A stretch of DNA of 20,331 nucleotides from positions 1 to 20,331 of the forward strand of contig JAEYOY010000035.1 in assembly GCA_023411215.1 (NCBI GenBank). The letters are read 5' to 3'. Position 1 is the first letter of the stretch. Every line of letters begins with the position of its first letter. This stretch comes from Bacillota bacterium. Its GTDB lineage: Bacteria > Bacillota > Clostridia > Lachnospirales > Lachnospiraceae. Below, in pieces: positions 1-5,958 of this stretch. The position numbers and the translations under genes are program-made. The notes under the pieces are model-generated. The model ran no database searches. It was not told the DNA's origin and saw only the letters and a list, made by a program, of their open reading frames with translations.

Positions 1-7
1 AAATACG

Positions 8-163
8 GAAGGAAAGGACAACATGCATCTCATAATACACTGTTTGACGGACAGATTATTGATTTTGTATGACAGAAGCAAACATTTATGTTTGATAATG
101 GCATACAAAACAATAAGATGTCAGGCAACCTGTGTGTGAGAGATGCATGTTGTCCTTTCCTTC
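8..163. repeat. Long imperfect hairpin element with 23-bp perfect inverted ends
   Basis: Positions 8-30 and 141-163 are exact reverse complements over 23 bases. Inside them, 57-71 pairs with 102-116 with one bulge, and 79-85 pairs with 88-94 at the tip, so the whole 156 bases can fold into one long, mostly paired stem. No ORF lies inside. The design fits a MITE-like non-autonomous element or a structured RNA/terminator of an upstream gene outside the window. There is no clean T-run after the right arm (ATATATA follows), which argues against a simple terminator. I cannot recognise target-site duplications because the left flank is only seven bases. Confidence 0.6.
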
Positions 164-215
164 ATATATACCATACGTTATGCAACAGACCCTTTTTTGA
201 TTCGCTACAAGTGAA

Positions 216-251
216 TTGATTTATCAAAGTATCTTGTTGATATGGTATCAA
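216..251. promoter_or_regulatory. Two TTGAT..ATCAA inverted repeats
   Basis: TTGAT-TT-ATCAA at 216-227 and TTGATA-TGG-TATCAA at 237-251 are two short palindromes just left of the 15-base direct repeats and the metQ promoter. Their clustering suggests operator sites for a dimeric regulator, but I recognise no known consensus. Confidence 0.3.
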
Positions 252-287
252 TTGTAACAAAGTTCACTTTATTTGTAACAAAGTTCA
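252..287. repeat. Tandem 15-base direct repeat upstream of metQ promoter
   Basis: TTGTAACAAAGTTCA occurs exactly at 252-266 and again at 273-287. The 21-base period is two helical turns, so both copies face the same side of the DNA. The repeat ends 20 bases before the -35 hexamer at 307, a typical place for an activator to contact RNA polymerase. The function is inferred from position only. Confidence 0.5.
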
Positions 288-306
288 TAATAAATAAAAA
301 ATATGA

Positions 307-335
307 TTGACAACAAATTATCACTATAATATACT
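307..335 (+). promoter_or_regulatory. Sigma-A promoter for metQ
   Basis: TTGACA (307-312), a 17-base spacer and TATACT (330-335) make a near-consensus vegetative promoter. Transcription would begin near 342, giving a leader of about 170 bases before metQ. I saw no S-box, T-box or other known riboswitch core in that leader; a short TCTAG..CTAGA inverted repeat near the ribosome binding site is the only structure noticed. Confidence 0.7.
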
Positions 336-513
336 ATCAATAATCTAAATACCTAGAAAACATATAGAAATAGTATGAAATAAACCGAGCCTATGATCAT
401 ACAATGAATAAAATCAAAAATACGTGAAACACAATCTGATCAATGTAATGTGTATCTAGCATGAGAACATACTAGAGGAGGCATTGAAATATATGAAAAG
501 AGAGGAAAATATT

Positions 514-1326
514 ATGAAGAAATTACTATCAACATTATTACTGCTGGTTATGCTGGGAGCGTTATTCACAGGCTGTAACAAGAAGGATGAAGAAATTACC
601 AGATTAGTGGTAGGAGCAAGCACGACGCCCCATGCTAAAATTTTGGAGCAAACGAAGGAGCTATTAAAGAAGGAAGGATATGAGCTGGAAATTGTTGAGT
701 ATTCCGACTATGTACAGCCGAATGTAGCACTGGAAACAGGAGATTTAGATGCTAATTATTTTCAACATCAGCCTTATCTGAGTCAATATAATGAAGAGAA
801 CAAAACAGAGTTAGTTTCAGCAGGGATCATTCATTATGAACCGTTTGGAGTGTATCCGGGTAAAACTTCATCACTGGAAGCATTGGCGGAGGGAGATCAG
901 ATTGCCGTACCTAATGATGCAACCAATGAAGCAAGAGCTTTGTTGTTATTAGAGGCACAGGGGCTTATAAAACTTACAGAGGGAATTGGTCTCAAAGCGA
1001 CAAAGAATGATATTGAAGATAATCCTAAGAATTTGGATATTGTTGAAATCGAGGCAGCGCAATTATCTCGTTCCCTCCAAGACGTTAATTTAGCAGTAAT
1101 TAACGGTAATTACGCAATCGAAGCCGGACTTAATGTTGCTAAGGATGCCATTGCAGTAGAGGATAAAGATTCAGTAGCAGCAGAGACCTTCGGTAATTTG
1201 ATAGCGGTCAAATCAGGAAATGAGAATAGAGAGGATATAAAGGCTCTGCTGAAGGTTCTAAAAAGCGATGTAATCAAGAAATATATCAATGACACCTTTG
1301 AGGGAGCTGTAGTACCGAAATTCTAG
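514..1326 (+). CDS. metQ: MetQ/NlpA-family substrate-binding lipoprotein
   Basis: Solute-binding component of a methionine-type (MUT family) ABC importer, anchored outside the membrane. Starting at ATG 514 the 270-residue protein opens with KK, a hydrophobic stretch and lipobox FTGC with lipid-bearing Cys21. The mature part has the family features: VGAST near the start, EIVEYSDYVQPN, a GDLDANYFQHQPYL block, IAVPNDATNEARAL and the ending FEGAVVPKF. Upstream in-frame starts (TTG 484, ATG 493) are possible, since AGGAGG lies at 476-481, but 514 has its own GAGAGGA site and gives the ideal signal peptide. No metN or metI is adjacent, so it is an orphan that must use a transporter encoded elsewhere. 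It has its own promoter and is followed by yezD. Ligand could be methionine or another sulfur compound. Confidence 0.9.
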   Translation: MKKLLSTLLLLVMLGALFTGCNKKDEEITRLVVGASTTPHAKILEQTKELLKKEGYELEIVEYSDYVQPNVALETGDLDANYFQHQPYLSQYNEENKTELVSAGIIHYEPFGVYPGKTSSLEALAEGDQIAVPNDATNEARALLLLEAQGLIKLTEGIGLKATKNDIEDNPKNLDIVEIEAAQLSRSLQDVNLAVINGNYAIEAGLNVAKDAIAVEDKDSVAAETFGNLIAVKSGNENREDIKALLKVLKSDVIKKYINDTFEGAVVPKF

Positions 1327-1359
1327 CTCTGCCTTTAATGAAATGTGAGGGGACGTTAA

Positions 1360-1524
1360 TTGGAGAGAGATAACAATTCCATACATAAAAATATTATAAG
1401 GGAACAGGACTTAAAAAAAATAGTTGAGTTCCTGGAAACGATACAATACGGATCAATAACCGTAATTGTTCAAGATGGGAAGTTATTACAAATAGAAAAG
1501 AGCGAGAAGATAAGATTTCGCTGA
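1360..1524 (+). CDS. yezD: YezD-like DUF2292 small protein
   Basis: A 54-residue reading frame starts at TTG 1360, eight bases after GTGAGGGGA. It ends in a segment typical of the DUF2292/YezD family: IQYGSITVIVQDGKLLQIEK followed by SEKIRFR. The family is small and of unknown biochemical role. In Firmicutes it often sits beside sulfur-assimilation genes; that is recalled family knowledge, not something visible here. It lies 33 bases after metQ and before a strong terminator, so the two form one transcript. Its place here supports the sulfur theme of the whole region. Identification rests on the C-terminal motif; the first 20 residues are not diagnostic. Confidence 0.8.
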   Translation: MERDNNSIHKNIIREQDLKKIVEFLETIQYGSITVIVQDGKLLQIEKSEKIRFR

Positions 1525-1593
1525 CGGGAAGCAGCAAGGATATTCAAAAATAGGATAGTAGTTAATGGATTACAAAACTGACTGGTAAACTAG

Positions 1594-1628
1594 AGGTTTT
1601 GGACGCAAAACGGTCCAAAACCTTTTTT
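1594..1628 (+). terminator. Rho-independent terminator of metQ-yezD
   Basis: An 11-bp perfect stem (1594-1604 with 1613-1623), an 8-base loop and a T-run at 1623-1628. The left part of the unit resembles the terminator at 2309. Confidence 0.88.
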
Positions 1629-1629
1629 G

Positions 1630-1656
1630 TTACATAGGAAATTGCATGCTATGTAA
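1630..1656. repeat. ATAGGAAATTGC hairpin repeat, copy 1
   Basis: TTACATAG (1630-1637) pairs with CTATGTAA (1649-1656) around a loop containing GAAATTGC. The core ATAGGAAATTGC recurs at 17460 in the same hairpin setting, also directly after a terminator. It looks like a dispersed intergenic repeat of this genome. Confidence 0.5.
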
Positions 1657-1716
1657 TAAAAAACACTTTATTCTAGTTACCATTCAAGTTTATATAAGGA
1701 TAGGGGATTATACATA

Positions 1717-1779
1717 ATGAGGAATAGACCTAAATTATTAAGAATTGGCAGGGCGAAAGGTATCTGCACTTTAAAATAA
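1717..1779 (+). CDS. Possible 20-residue leader peptide
   Basis: ATG 1717 is preceded at a good distance by AGGGGAT (1702-1708). It opens a 20-codon frame ending TAA 1777-1779, strongly basic (five Arg, three Lys) with one Cys near the end (GICTLK). It ends 33 bases before the next gene, which has its own AAGGAGG. It could be an upstream peptide controlling that gene, for example by ribosome position in response to cysteine or arginine, or merely a chance frame. No terminator/antiterminator pair is obvious between the two. I see only a vague resemblance to the short Cys-ending peptides ahead of actinobacterial sulfur genes. Confidence 0.3.
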   Translation: MRNRPKLLRIGRAKGICTLK

Positions 1780-1812
1780 CAATTTTATATTGATTATAAG
1801 GAGGATAATAGG

Positions 1813-2247
1813 ATGGCATTACTTCTCGAAAATATTATTGCATATCTAAAAAACAGTAAATCAATTGTGTTAGCTACGGTCGATCACAATAACCTACCCG
1901 ACATGAGAACAATCGGAGGATATAATTTCGATGGCTATATCTTGTATTTTGCAACCTCCAATACATCGAAAAAAGTAGATCAGCTTCTATATAATGACCA
2001 TGTTGCGATACTTGCCCAACATGAAAATCAGTCACTTCCTAATTATACGAACATAACTATCTATGGCAGTGCAAAGAGGCTTTCCGGCCCCGAATATGCA
2101 GAAGGAAGAGCAAAGCTTCTGGAAAGAAGACCAAATGCGGTGTATGAAGAAGAAAGTAAAAATATCTATAAAGTAATACCGGAGCAGATAAAAATATTGG
2201 ATTTATCAAAAAATTCAAATGAACAGATACATATCATAAAACCCTAG
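1813..2247 (+). CDS. Pyridoxamine 5'-phosphate oxidase-fold flavoprotein
   Basis: A 144-residue soluble protein of the split-barrel FMN-binding (PNPOx-like) family. The first 60 residues show the typical opening: a helix ending YLKNSKSIVLATVD, then LPDMRTIGGYNFDGYILYFATS, followed by the KKVDQLLYNDHVAIL helix-strand and an ITIYGSAKRLSGPE turn. The short length excludes full pyridoxine biosynthesis PdxH. Proteins of this size bind FMN or F420-like cofactors, or haem, and their substrates are usually unknown. AAGGAGG at 1799-1805 fixes the start. A terminator follows, so it is a separate unit from the nitrogenase-like operon, although it sits directly upstream of it. Confidence 0.85.
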   Translation: MALLLENIIAYLKNSKSIVLATVDHNNLPDMRTIGGYNFDGYILYFATSNTSKKVDQLLYNDHVAILAQHENQSLPNYTNITIYGSAKRLSGPEYAEGRAKLLERRPNAVYEEESKNIYKVIPEQIKILDLSKNSNEQIHIIKP

Positions 2248-2308
2248 CCGCTAAATTAAGCTATTGCGAAAACGAAAATTTAATAGAGAAAAAACTGACT
2301 ATATAAAT

Positions 2309-2352
2309 AGAGGTTTTGGTATGTACCCGCATATACCAACCTCTGTTTTTTT
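2309..2352 (+). terminator. Rho-independent terminator after flavoprotein gene
   Basis: AGAGGTT...GGTATG pairs, with a two-base bulge, with CATATACCAACCTCT (2330-2344), followed by a run of seven T (2346-2352). Both this and the 1594 terminator are preceded by AAACTGACT and begin AGAGGTTTTGG, so they probably derive from one ancestor. Confidence 0.85.
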
Positions 2353-2421
2353 ATTCATGACGGTAGAAAGCCTGCGAAACGTACTCTAAATTGTTACAGA
2401 TCAATGAGGGGAGATGGAGTA

Positions 2422-3288
2422 ATGAGTAATACAGCACGTGTGAAAGAGATGCATCCATGCTTCGGAGCAAAGAATAACAAGGGAAGAATTCATCTGCCGG
2501 TATGCCCAAACTGTAATATACAATGTAATTTTTGTGACAGACAAATCAATAACTATGAGCAGCGCCCAGGTGTAACAACGACCATTTTGCCACCGGAGGA
2601 AGCACTAGGTATTATTGAACACTCAATCGCATTATGTCCGAATATTACCGTAGCGGGTATAGCCGGTCCCGGTGACACCTTAGCTTCCGACGATGCAATT
2701 CTTACCTTCCGACTGGTCAAAGAGCGCTACCCGGAGCTTTTAAAATGCATGAGTACCAACGGTCTTCTTCTGGCAGAAAGAGCCGAGGAGCTAATCAAGG
2801 TCGGTATTGATACCTTAACGGTAACAGTAAATGCTGTTGATCCAGAAATATTAGCCAAAATCGTATCAAAGATACATTACCATGGAGCTGTCTATGAAGG
2901 GGAAGAGGCGGCTGAGATTCTGATAAGAAATCAGCTATCCGGAATAAAGAAAATGGCGGAAGCAGGTGTAACGATTAAGGTAAATACCGTTCTGATCATG
3001 GAATTAAATCGACATCATATCAAAGATATAGCCAGGGCTGTTAGTAACGCCGGTGCTACCATCTACAATATTATACCGTTGATTCCACAGAATAAAATGG
3101 CCCATTACCTAGAACCTGGATGCAGCGATATTGATGGGGCTCGCAGGGAGGCTGAGGAATATATTGATGTTTTTAGGCATTGCCAAAGATGTAGAGCAGA
3201 TGCGATCGGAATACCCGGGCAAAAGGATGTCAGTGAAGAGGTATACGGTAAAAAACTGGAGCTTAAGGAGACGTTTTCTCACGGTTGA
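2422..3288 (+). CDS. NifB-like radical SAM cofactor-maturation protein
   Basis: NifB joins two [4Fe-4S] units with a SAM-derived carbide to make the Fe8S9C precursor of nitrogenase cofactors. This 288-residue homologue has the NifB opening (MHPCF at 10-14, RIHLPV at 22-27), the radical SAM triad C31-x3-C35-x2-C38, RPGV at 48-51, a GPGD glycine-rich SAM segment and the C-terminal CxxCRADAIG block (C254, C257). It has no fused NifX domain. Unlike Azotobacter NifB, the stretch before RPGV (NNYEQ) carries no Cys, while an additional Cys28 sits three residues before the triad, so cluster ligation may be rearranged. Start 2422 is chosen over the in-frame ATG 2404 because AGGGGAG (2407-2413) is correctly spaced only for 2422. 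First gene of the operon; I see no consensus promoter in the 69 bases before it. Confidence 0.9.
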   Translation: MSNTARVKEMHPCFGAKNNKGRIHLPVCPNCNIQCNFCDRQINNYEQRPGVTTTILPPEEALGIIEHSIALCPNITVAGIAGPGDTLASDDAILTFRLVKERYPELLKCMSTNGLLLAERAEELIKVGIDTLTVTVNAVDPEILAKIVSKIHYHGAVYEGEEAAEILIRNQLSGIKKMAEAGVTIKVNTVLIMELNRHHIKDIARAVSNAGATIYNIIPLIPQNKMAHYLEPGCSDIDGARREAEEYIDVFRHCQRCRADAIGIPGQKDVSEEVYGKKLELKETFSHG

Positions 3289-3300
3289 TCAGGAGGTTAT

Positions 3301-3633
3301 ATGAAACTGCGAATAGCGGTAGCTACGAAGGACGGAAAGGTTATCTATGAACATTTTGGCCATTGCAATCGATACAGCATTGTTGATATAGAGAATGATA
3401 GCTATCGTTTTCTTGAATTCAGAGAAGTGGAACCGCCCTGTATTGGAGGGGAGCATACCTTGGATGCATTGCTCCGGGCAGCCAGATGTCTTGAGGATTG
3501 CAGCTATGTTATTGTGGGCCAGATTGGTATGGGAGCACAGCAGATATTGACAGAGAATAACATAACTACCTATGTGTTCAAAGGCTTTGTTGAGGACGCC
3601 TTATCCAATATTATTAACAGGAAAGGAAGATAA
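3301..3633 (+). CDS. NifX/NafY-like cofactor-binding protein (first copy)
   Basis: A 110-residue protein of the dinitrogenase iron-molybdenum cofactor fold (NifX, NafY, the NifB C-terminal domain). It opens with the family signature IAVAT-DG-VIYEHFGHCNRYSIVDI (spread over residues 5-30) and ends with the typical FKGFVEDALSNI helix. Such proteins hold or carry iron-sulfur cofactor precursors between NifB and the catalytic protein. It has four Cys in the second half plus Cys22 next to the EHFG motif, which might bind a cluster. It lies 12 bases after the NifB-like gene with AGGAGG just upstream and five bases before the NifH-like gene, so it acts with them. NifB and NifX activities are here separate proteins. 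Confidence 0.88.
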   Translation: MKLRIAVATKDGKVIYEHFGHCNRYSIVDIENDSYRFLEFREVEPPCIGGEHTLDALLRAARCLEDCSYVIVGQIGMGAQQILTENNITTYVFKGFVEDALSNIINRKGR

Positions 3634-3638
3634 GAGAA

Positions 3639-4517
3639 ATGGCTAAGAAGATTAAACAAATTGCAATATACGGGAAAGGAGGGATTGGAAAATCGACAAC
3701 GACATCCAATATCAGTGCCGCTTTATCTAAATTAGGGTATAAGGTGATGCAATTTGGTTGTGATCCAAAGAGCGATTCTACGAACACATTACGAAATGGT
3801 GAGTATATACCTACGGTTCTCGATACCTTGCGTGAGAAAAGTACGGTCAAAGCAAGTGAGGTACTATTTCAAGGATATAATGGCATCTATTGTGTGGAGG
3901 CTGGTGGTCCTGCCCCAGGTGTCGGATGCGCAGGACGCGGAATAATTACGGCAGTTCAATTATTCAAGCAGCAGAACATTTTTGAGGAATTAGATCTTGA
4001 TATCGTTATTTATGATGTACTAGGTGATGTTGTCTGCGGAGGCTTTGCTGTTCCAATCAGAGAGGGGATTGCTGAGCATGTCTTCACCGTATCGTCCTCT
4101 GACTTTATGAGCGTATATGCGTCCAATAATCTGTTTAAGGGAATCCAGAAATACTCCAACGCGGGAGGTGCCTTGCTGGGAGGTGTGATAGCAAACTCAA
4201 TTAACAAACCCTATGCAAAAGATATCATTGACGATTTTGCAGCACGAACCCATACACAGATTATGCAATATGTTCCGCGATCCGTTACAGTGACCCAGAG
4301 CGAATTACAAGGGAAAACCACAATTGAAGCTGCACCTGATTCCGAACAGGCTAAGATATATATTGAGTTGGCGAAGAGGATTGCGGCGCATGAGAAATCA
4401 ACCATCCCGGCACCCATGGAGGTGGCAGAGCTTCGTGAATGGGCAGCAGATTGGGGAAATCAGCTGCTCCAGCTCGAAACAGGGGTAGTGATGGGAGGAA
4501 GCTATGCAGGAATATAG
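3639..4517 (+). CDS. NifH-like ATP-dependent iron protein (reductase component)
   Basis: Homodimeric [4Fe-4S] ATPase that delivers low-potential electrons to component 1. The 292 residues include the P-loop GKGGIGKST (12-20), switch I DPKSDST (42-48), the cluster ligands Cys97 (PGVGCAGRG) and Cys133 (GDVVCGGF), and Arg100, the residue ADP-ribosylated in true NifH. These features match NifH closely, and the switch II DVLGDVVCGGF is intact, so it should be catalytically competent. Length is that of NifH. It follows the NifX-like gene by five bases, and its stop codon runs straight into a stem-loop (4517-4544) that separates it from the component 1 genes. By sequence alone it could be NifH of a nitrogenase; the neighbours argue for a nitrogenase-like system. 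Confidence 0.93.
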   Translation: MAKKIKQIAIYGKGGIGKSTTTSNISAALSKLGYKVMQFGCDPKSDSTNTLRNGEYIPTVLDTLREKSTVKASEVLFQGYNGIYCVEAGGPAPGVGCAGRGIITAVQLFKQQNIFEELDLDIVIYDVLGDVVCGGFAVPIREGIAEHVFTVSSSDFMSVYASNNLFKGIQKYSNAGGALLGGVIANSINKPYAKDIIDDFAARTHTQIMQYVPRSVTVTQSELQGKTTIEAAPDSEQAKIYIELAKRIAAHEKSTIPAPMEVAELREWAADWGNQLLQLETGVVMGGSYAGI

Positions 4518-4544
4518 TGTGAAAATAGTAAGCAATTTTCACAC
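4517..4544 (+). promoter_or_regulatory. Intergenic stem-loop between reductase and component 1 genes
   Basis: A 10-bp perfect stem (4517-4526 with 4535-4544) with an 8-base loop, beginning within the stop codon. No T-run follows, so it is not a terminator. In nif operons a comparable hairpin after nifH protects the upstream message and raises NifH over NifDK; the same role is inferred here. The stem starts GTGTGAA, like the hairpin at 7506. Confidence 0.65.
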
Positions 4545-4601
4545 TTCAAAGGGTAGGAATTTTAGTTATTTTGAGCAAGATAGAGAAAAGGAGGAATTAC
4601 T

Positions 4602-5933
4602 TTGGCTGATTTTATAGAACGTGCTAAATTTTCATGTGCTTTGGGCGGAGCATTGACCACAATTGCCGGAATACCTCGCGTTGTTCCGATTGTACATGCG
4701 GCGGGAGGATGTGCCGCTGCGCTCTCGGGCACTTATAACCTGGCCTCTGGCTACAGAGGGACTGGGTATTGCGGAGGAACCATGATACCCACATCGAATA
4801 TCTCGGAGAATAATATTGTATTTGGCGGAGAAGCAAGACTGGAGGAGCAGATAGAGAATTCCATAAGAATTCTTGATGCCGACTTATTTATTGTTGTTAC
4901 CGGTTGCCAGGTTGAGATTATCGGTGATGATGCAGTCGGAGTTGCAAGAAGATTCAAAGACAGGAAGGTAATCGGAGCAAGTACTCCTGGATTTTTGGGA
5001 AATACCTTTAAGGGATATGATGCGGTAATGAATGCAATTATTTCAGAGGTAGTGGAGGTCGCCGAAGAGAAAGAAGAGAAGACGATCAATATTCTAGGTG
5101 TAGTTCCGGGGCACGATGTATTCTATCGGGGAAATCTGGATGAAATAAAACGCTTACTTAGCTTAATCGGAGTTAAGGTAAATACCTTCTTCGGAACGGG
5201 AGAAAGTATTGCAGCGATCCGTGAATACGGTAAGGCAGCTCTTAATGTTGTTTTATCATCAAAGGCCGGGGTGATCCCCGCAACAACCTTTGAGAAGCTT
5301 CATGGTATTCCCTATCTACAGGCAGACCTGCCCATTGGACCGACCGGTACCGAAGAGTTTTTGAAGGTGATCGGTAAAGCACTTCAGATTGATGAATTAC
5401 TGATCCATAAAGTGATTAAGCGCGAGAAAGAAATCTATTATTCCTTTTTTGAACGTATCGTTGATATTTACTCAGATATTGATTTTCAAAGGTATGCTCT
5501 TATTGTTGCAGATAGCTATTATGCATTCGCACTTACCCGTTTTATTGCGAATGATTTGGGGTGGATACCTCATTTCACCTCGATCAATGATATCGAATCG
5601 GAGGAACAGCCAAATTATCTGGCGAAGTTTGACGCAATCAATTCAGAAACCAAGCCAATTATTAATTTTGAACAAAATGCAGGGATTGTTTTGAAGGAAA
5701 TTAGAAAGAGTTGGCCACTCAATCAGAATCAAAAATATTATGATGCCTTAGGGCCTTCCTATGTGATAGGGACAGGAATTGAGAGGGGTTTGGCAGATAA
5801 ATTAGGAGCAGGCTTTTTATCCGTAGCATTTCCGGTCAGCAATCGAGTAGTTCTGAATAAAGGATATGCCGGTTTTTCCGGAGGGTTATCATTAGTTGAG
5901 GATTTATTATCGAACCTGGTAGCTGCCAGATAA
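4602..5933 (+). CDS. Nitrogenase-like component 1, NifK-type (beta) subunit
   Basis: Beta-like partner of a component 1 heterotetramer. Start TTG 4602 follows AAAGGAGG by seven bases and gives 443 residues, shorter than NifK (about 510-520). NifK-type features are CALGGAL (Cys12), VHAAGGC (Cys37), PTSNISENNIVFGG (64-76, the SxS.tE..vFGG block of beta subunits) and TGCQVEIIGDD (Cys102). The Cys12-37-102 spacing of 25 and 65 matches P-cluster ligands. The segment equivalent to the alpha cofactor Cys reads LNVVLSS (no Cys) and the C-terminal GYAGF region has no His, as expected for a subunit without the cofactor. It precedes the alpha-type gene, reversing the usual D-then-K order. Automated annotation may well call it NifD; I favour beta from the VFGG and TGCQVEIIGDD blocks. 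Confidence 0.85.
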   Translation: MADFIERAKFSCALGGALTTIAGIPRVVPIVHAAGGCAAALSGTYNLASGYRGTGYCGGTMIPTSNISENNIVFGGEARLEEQIENSIRILDADLFIVVTGCQVEIIGDDAVGVARRFKDRKVIGASTPGFLGNTFKGYDAVMNAIISEVVEVAEEKEEKTINILGVVPGHDVFYRGNLDEIKRLLSLIGVKVNTFFGTGESIAAIREYGKAALNVVLSSKAGVIPATTFEKLHGIPYLQADLPIGPTGTEEFLKVIGKALQIDELLIHKVIKREKEIYYSFFERIVDIYSDIDFQRYALIVADSYYAFALTRFIANDLGWIPHFTSINDIESEEQPNYLAKFDAINSETKPIINFEQNAGIVLKEIRKSWPLNQNQKYYDALGPSYVIGTGIERGLADKLGAGFLSVAFPVSNRVVLNKGYAGFSGGLSLVEDLLSNLVAAR

Positions 5934-5958
5934 TAAGAGAGAAGGAGGAATGTTGCAT

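Noticed and set aside
342..513. SAM riboswitch or T-box in the metQ leader
   Set aside because: The leader is long enough, but I found neither the S-box core nor the T-box AGGGTGG sequence, and no terminator hairpin.
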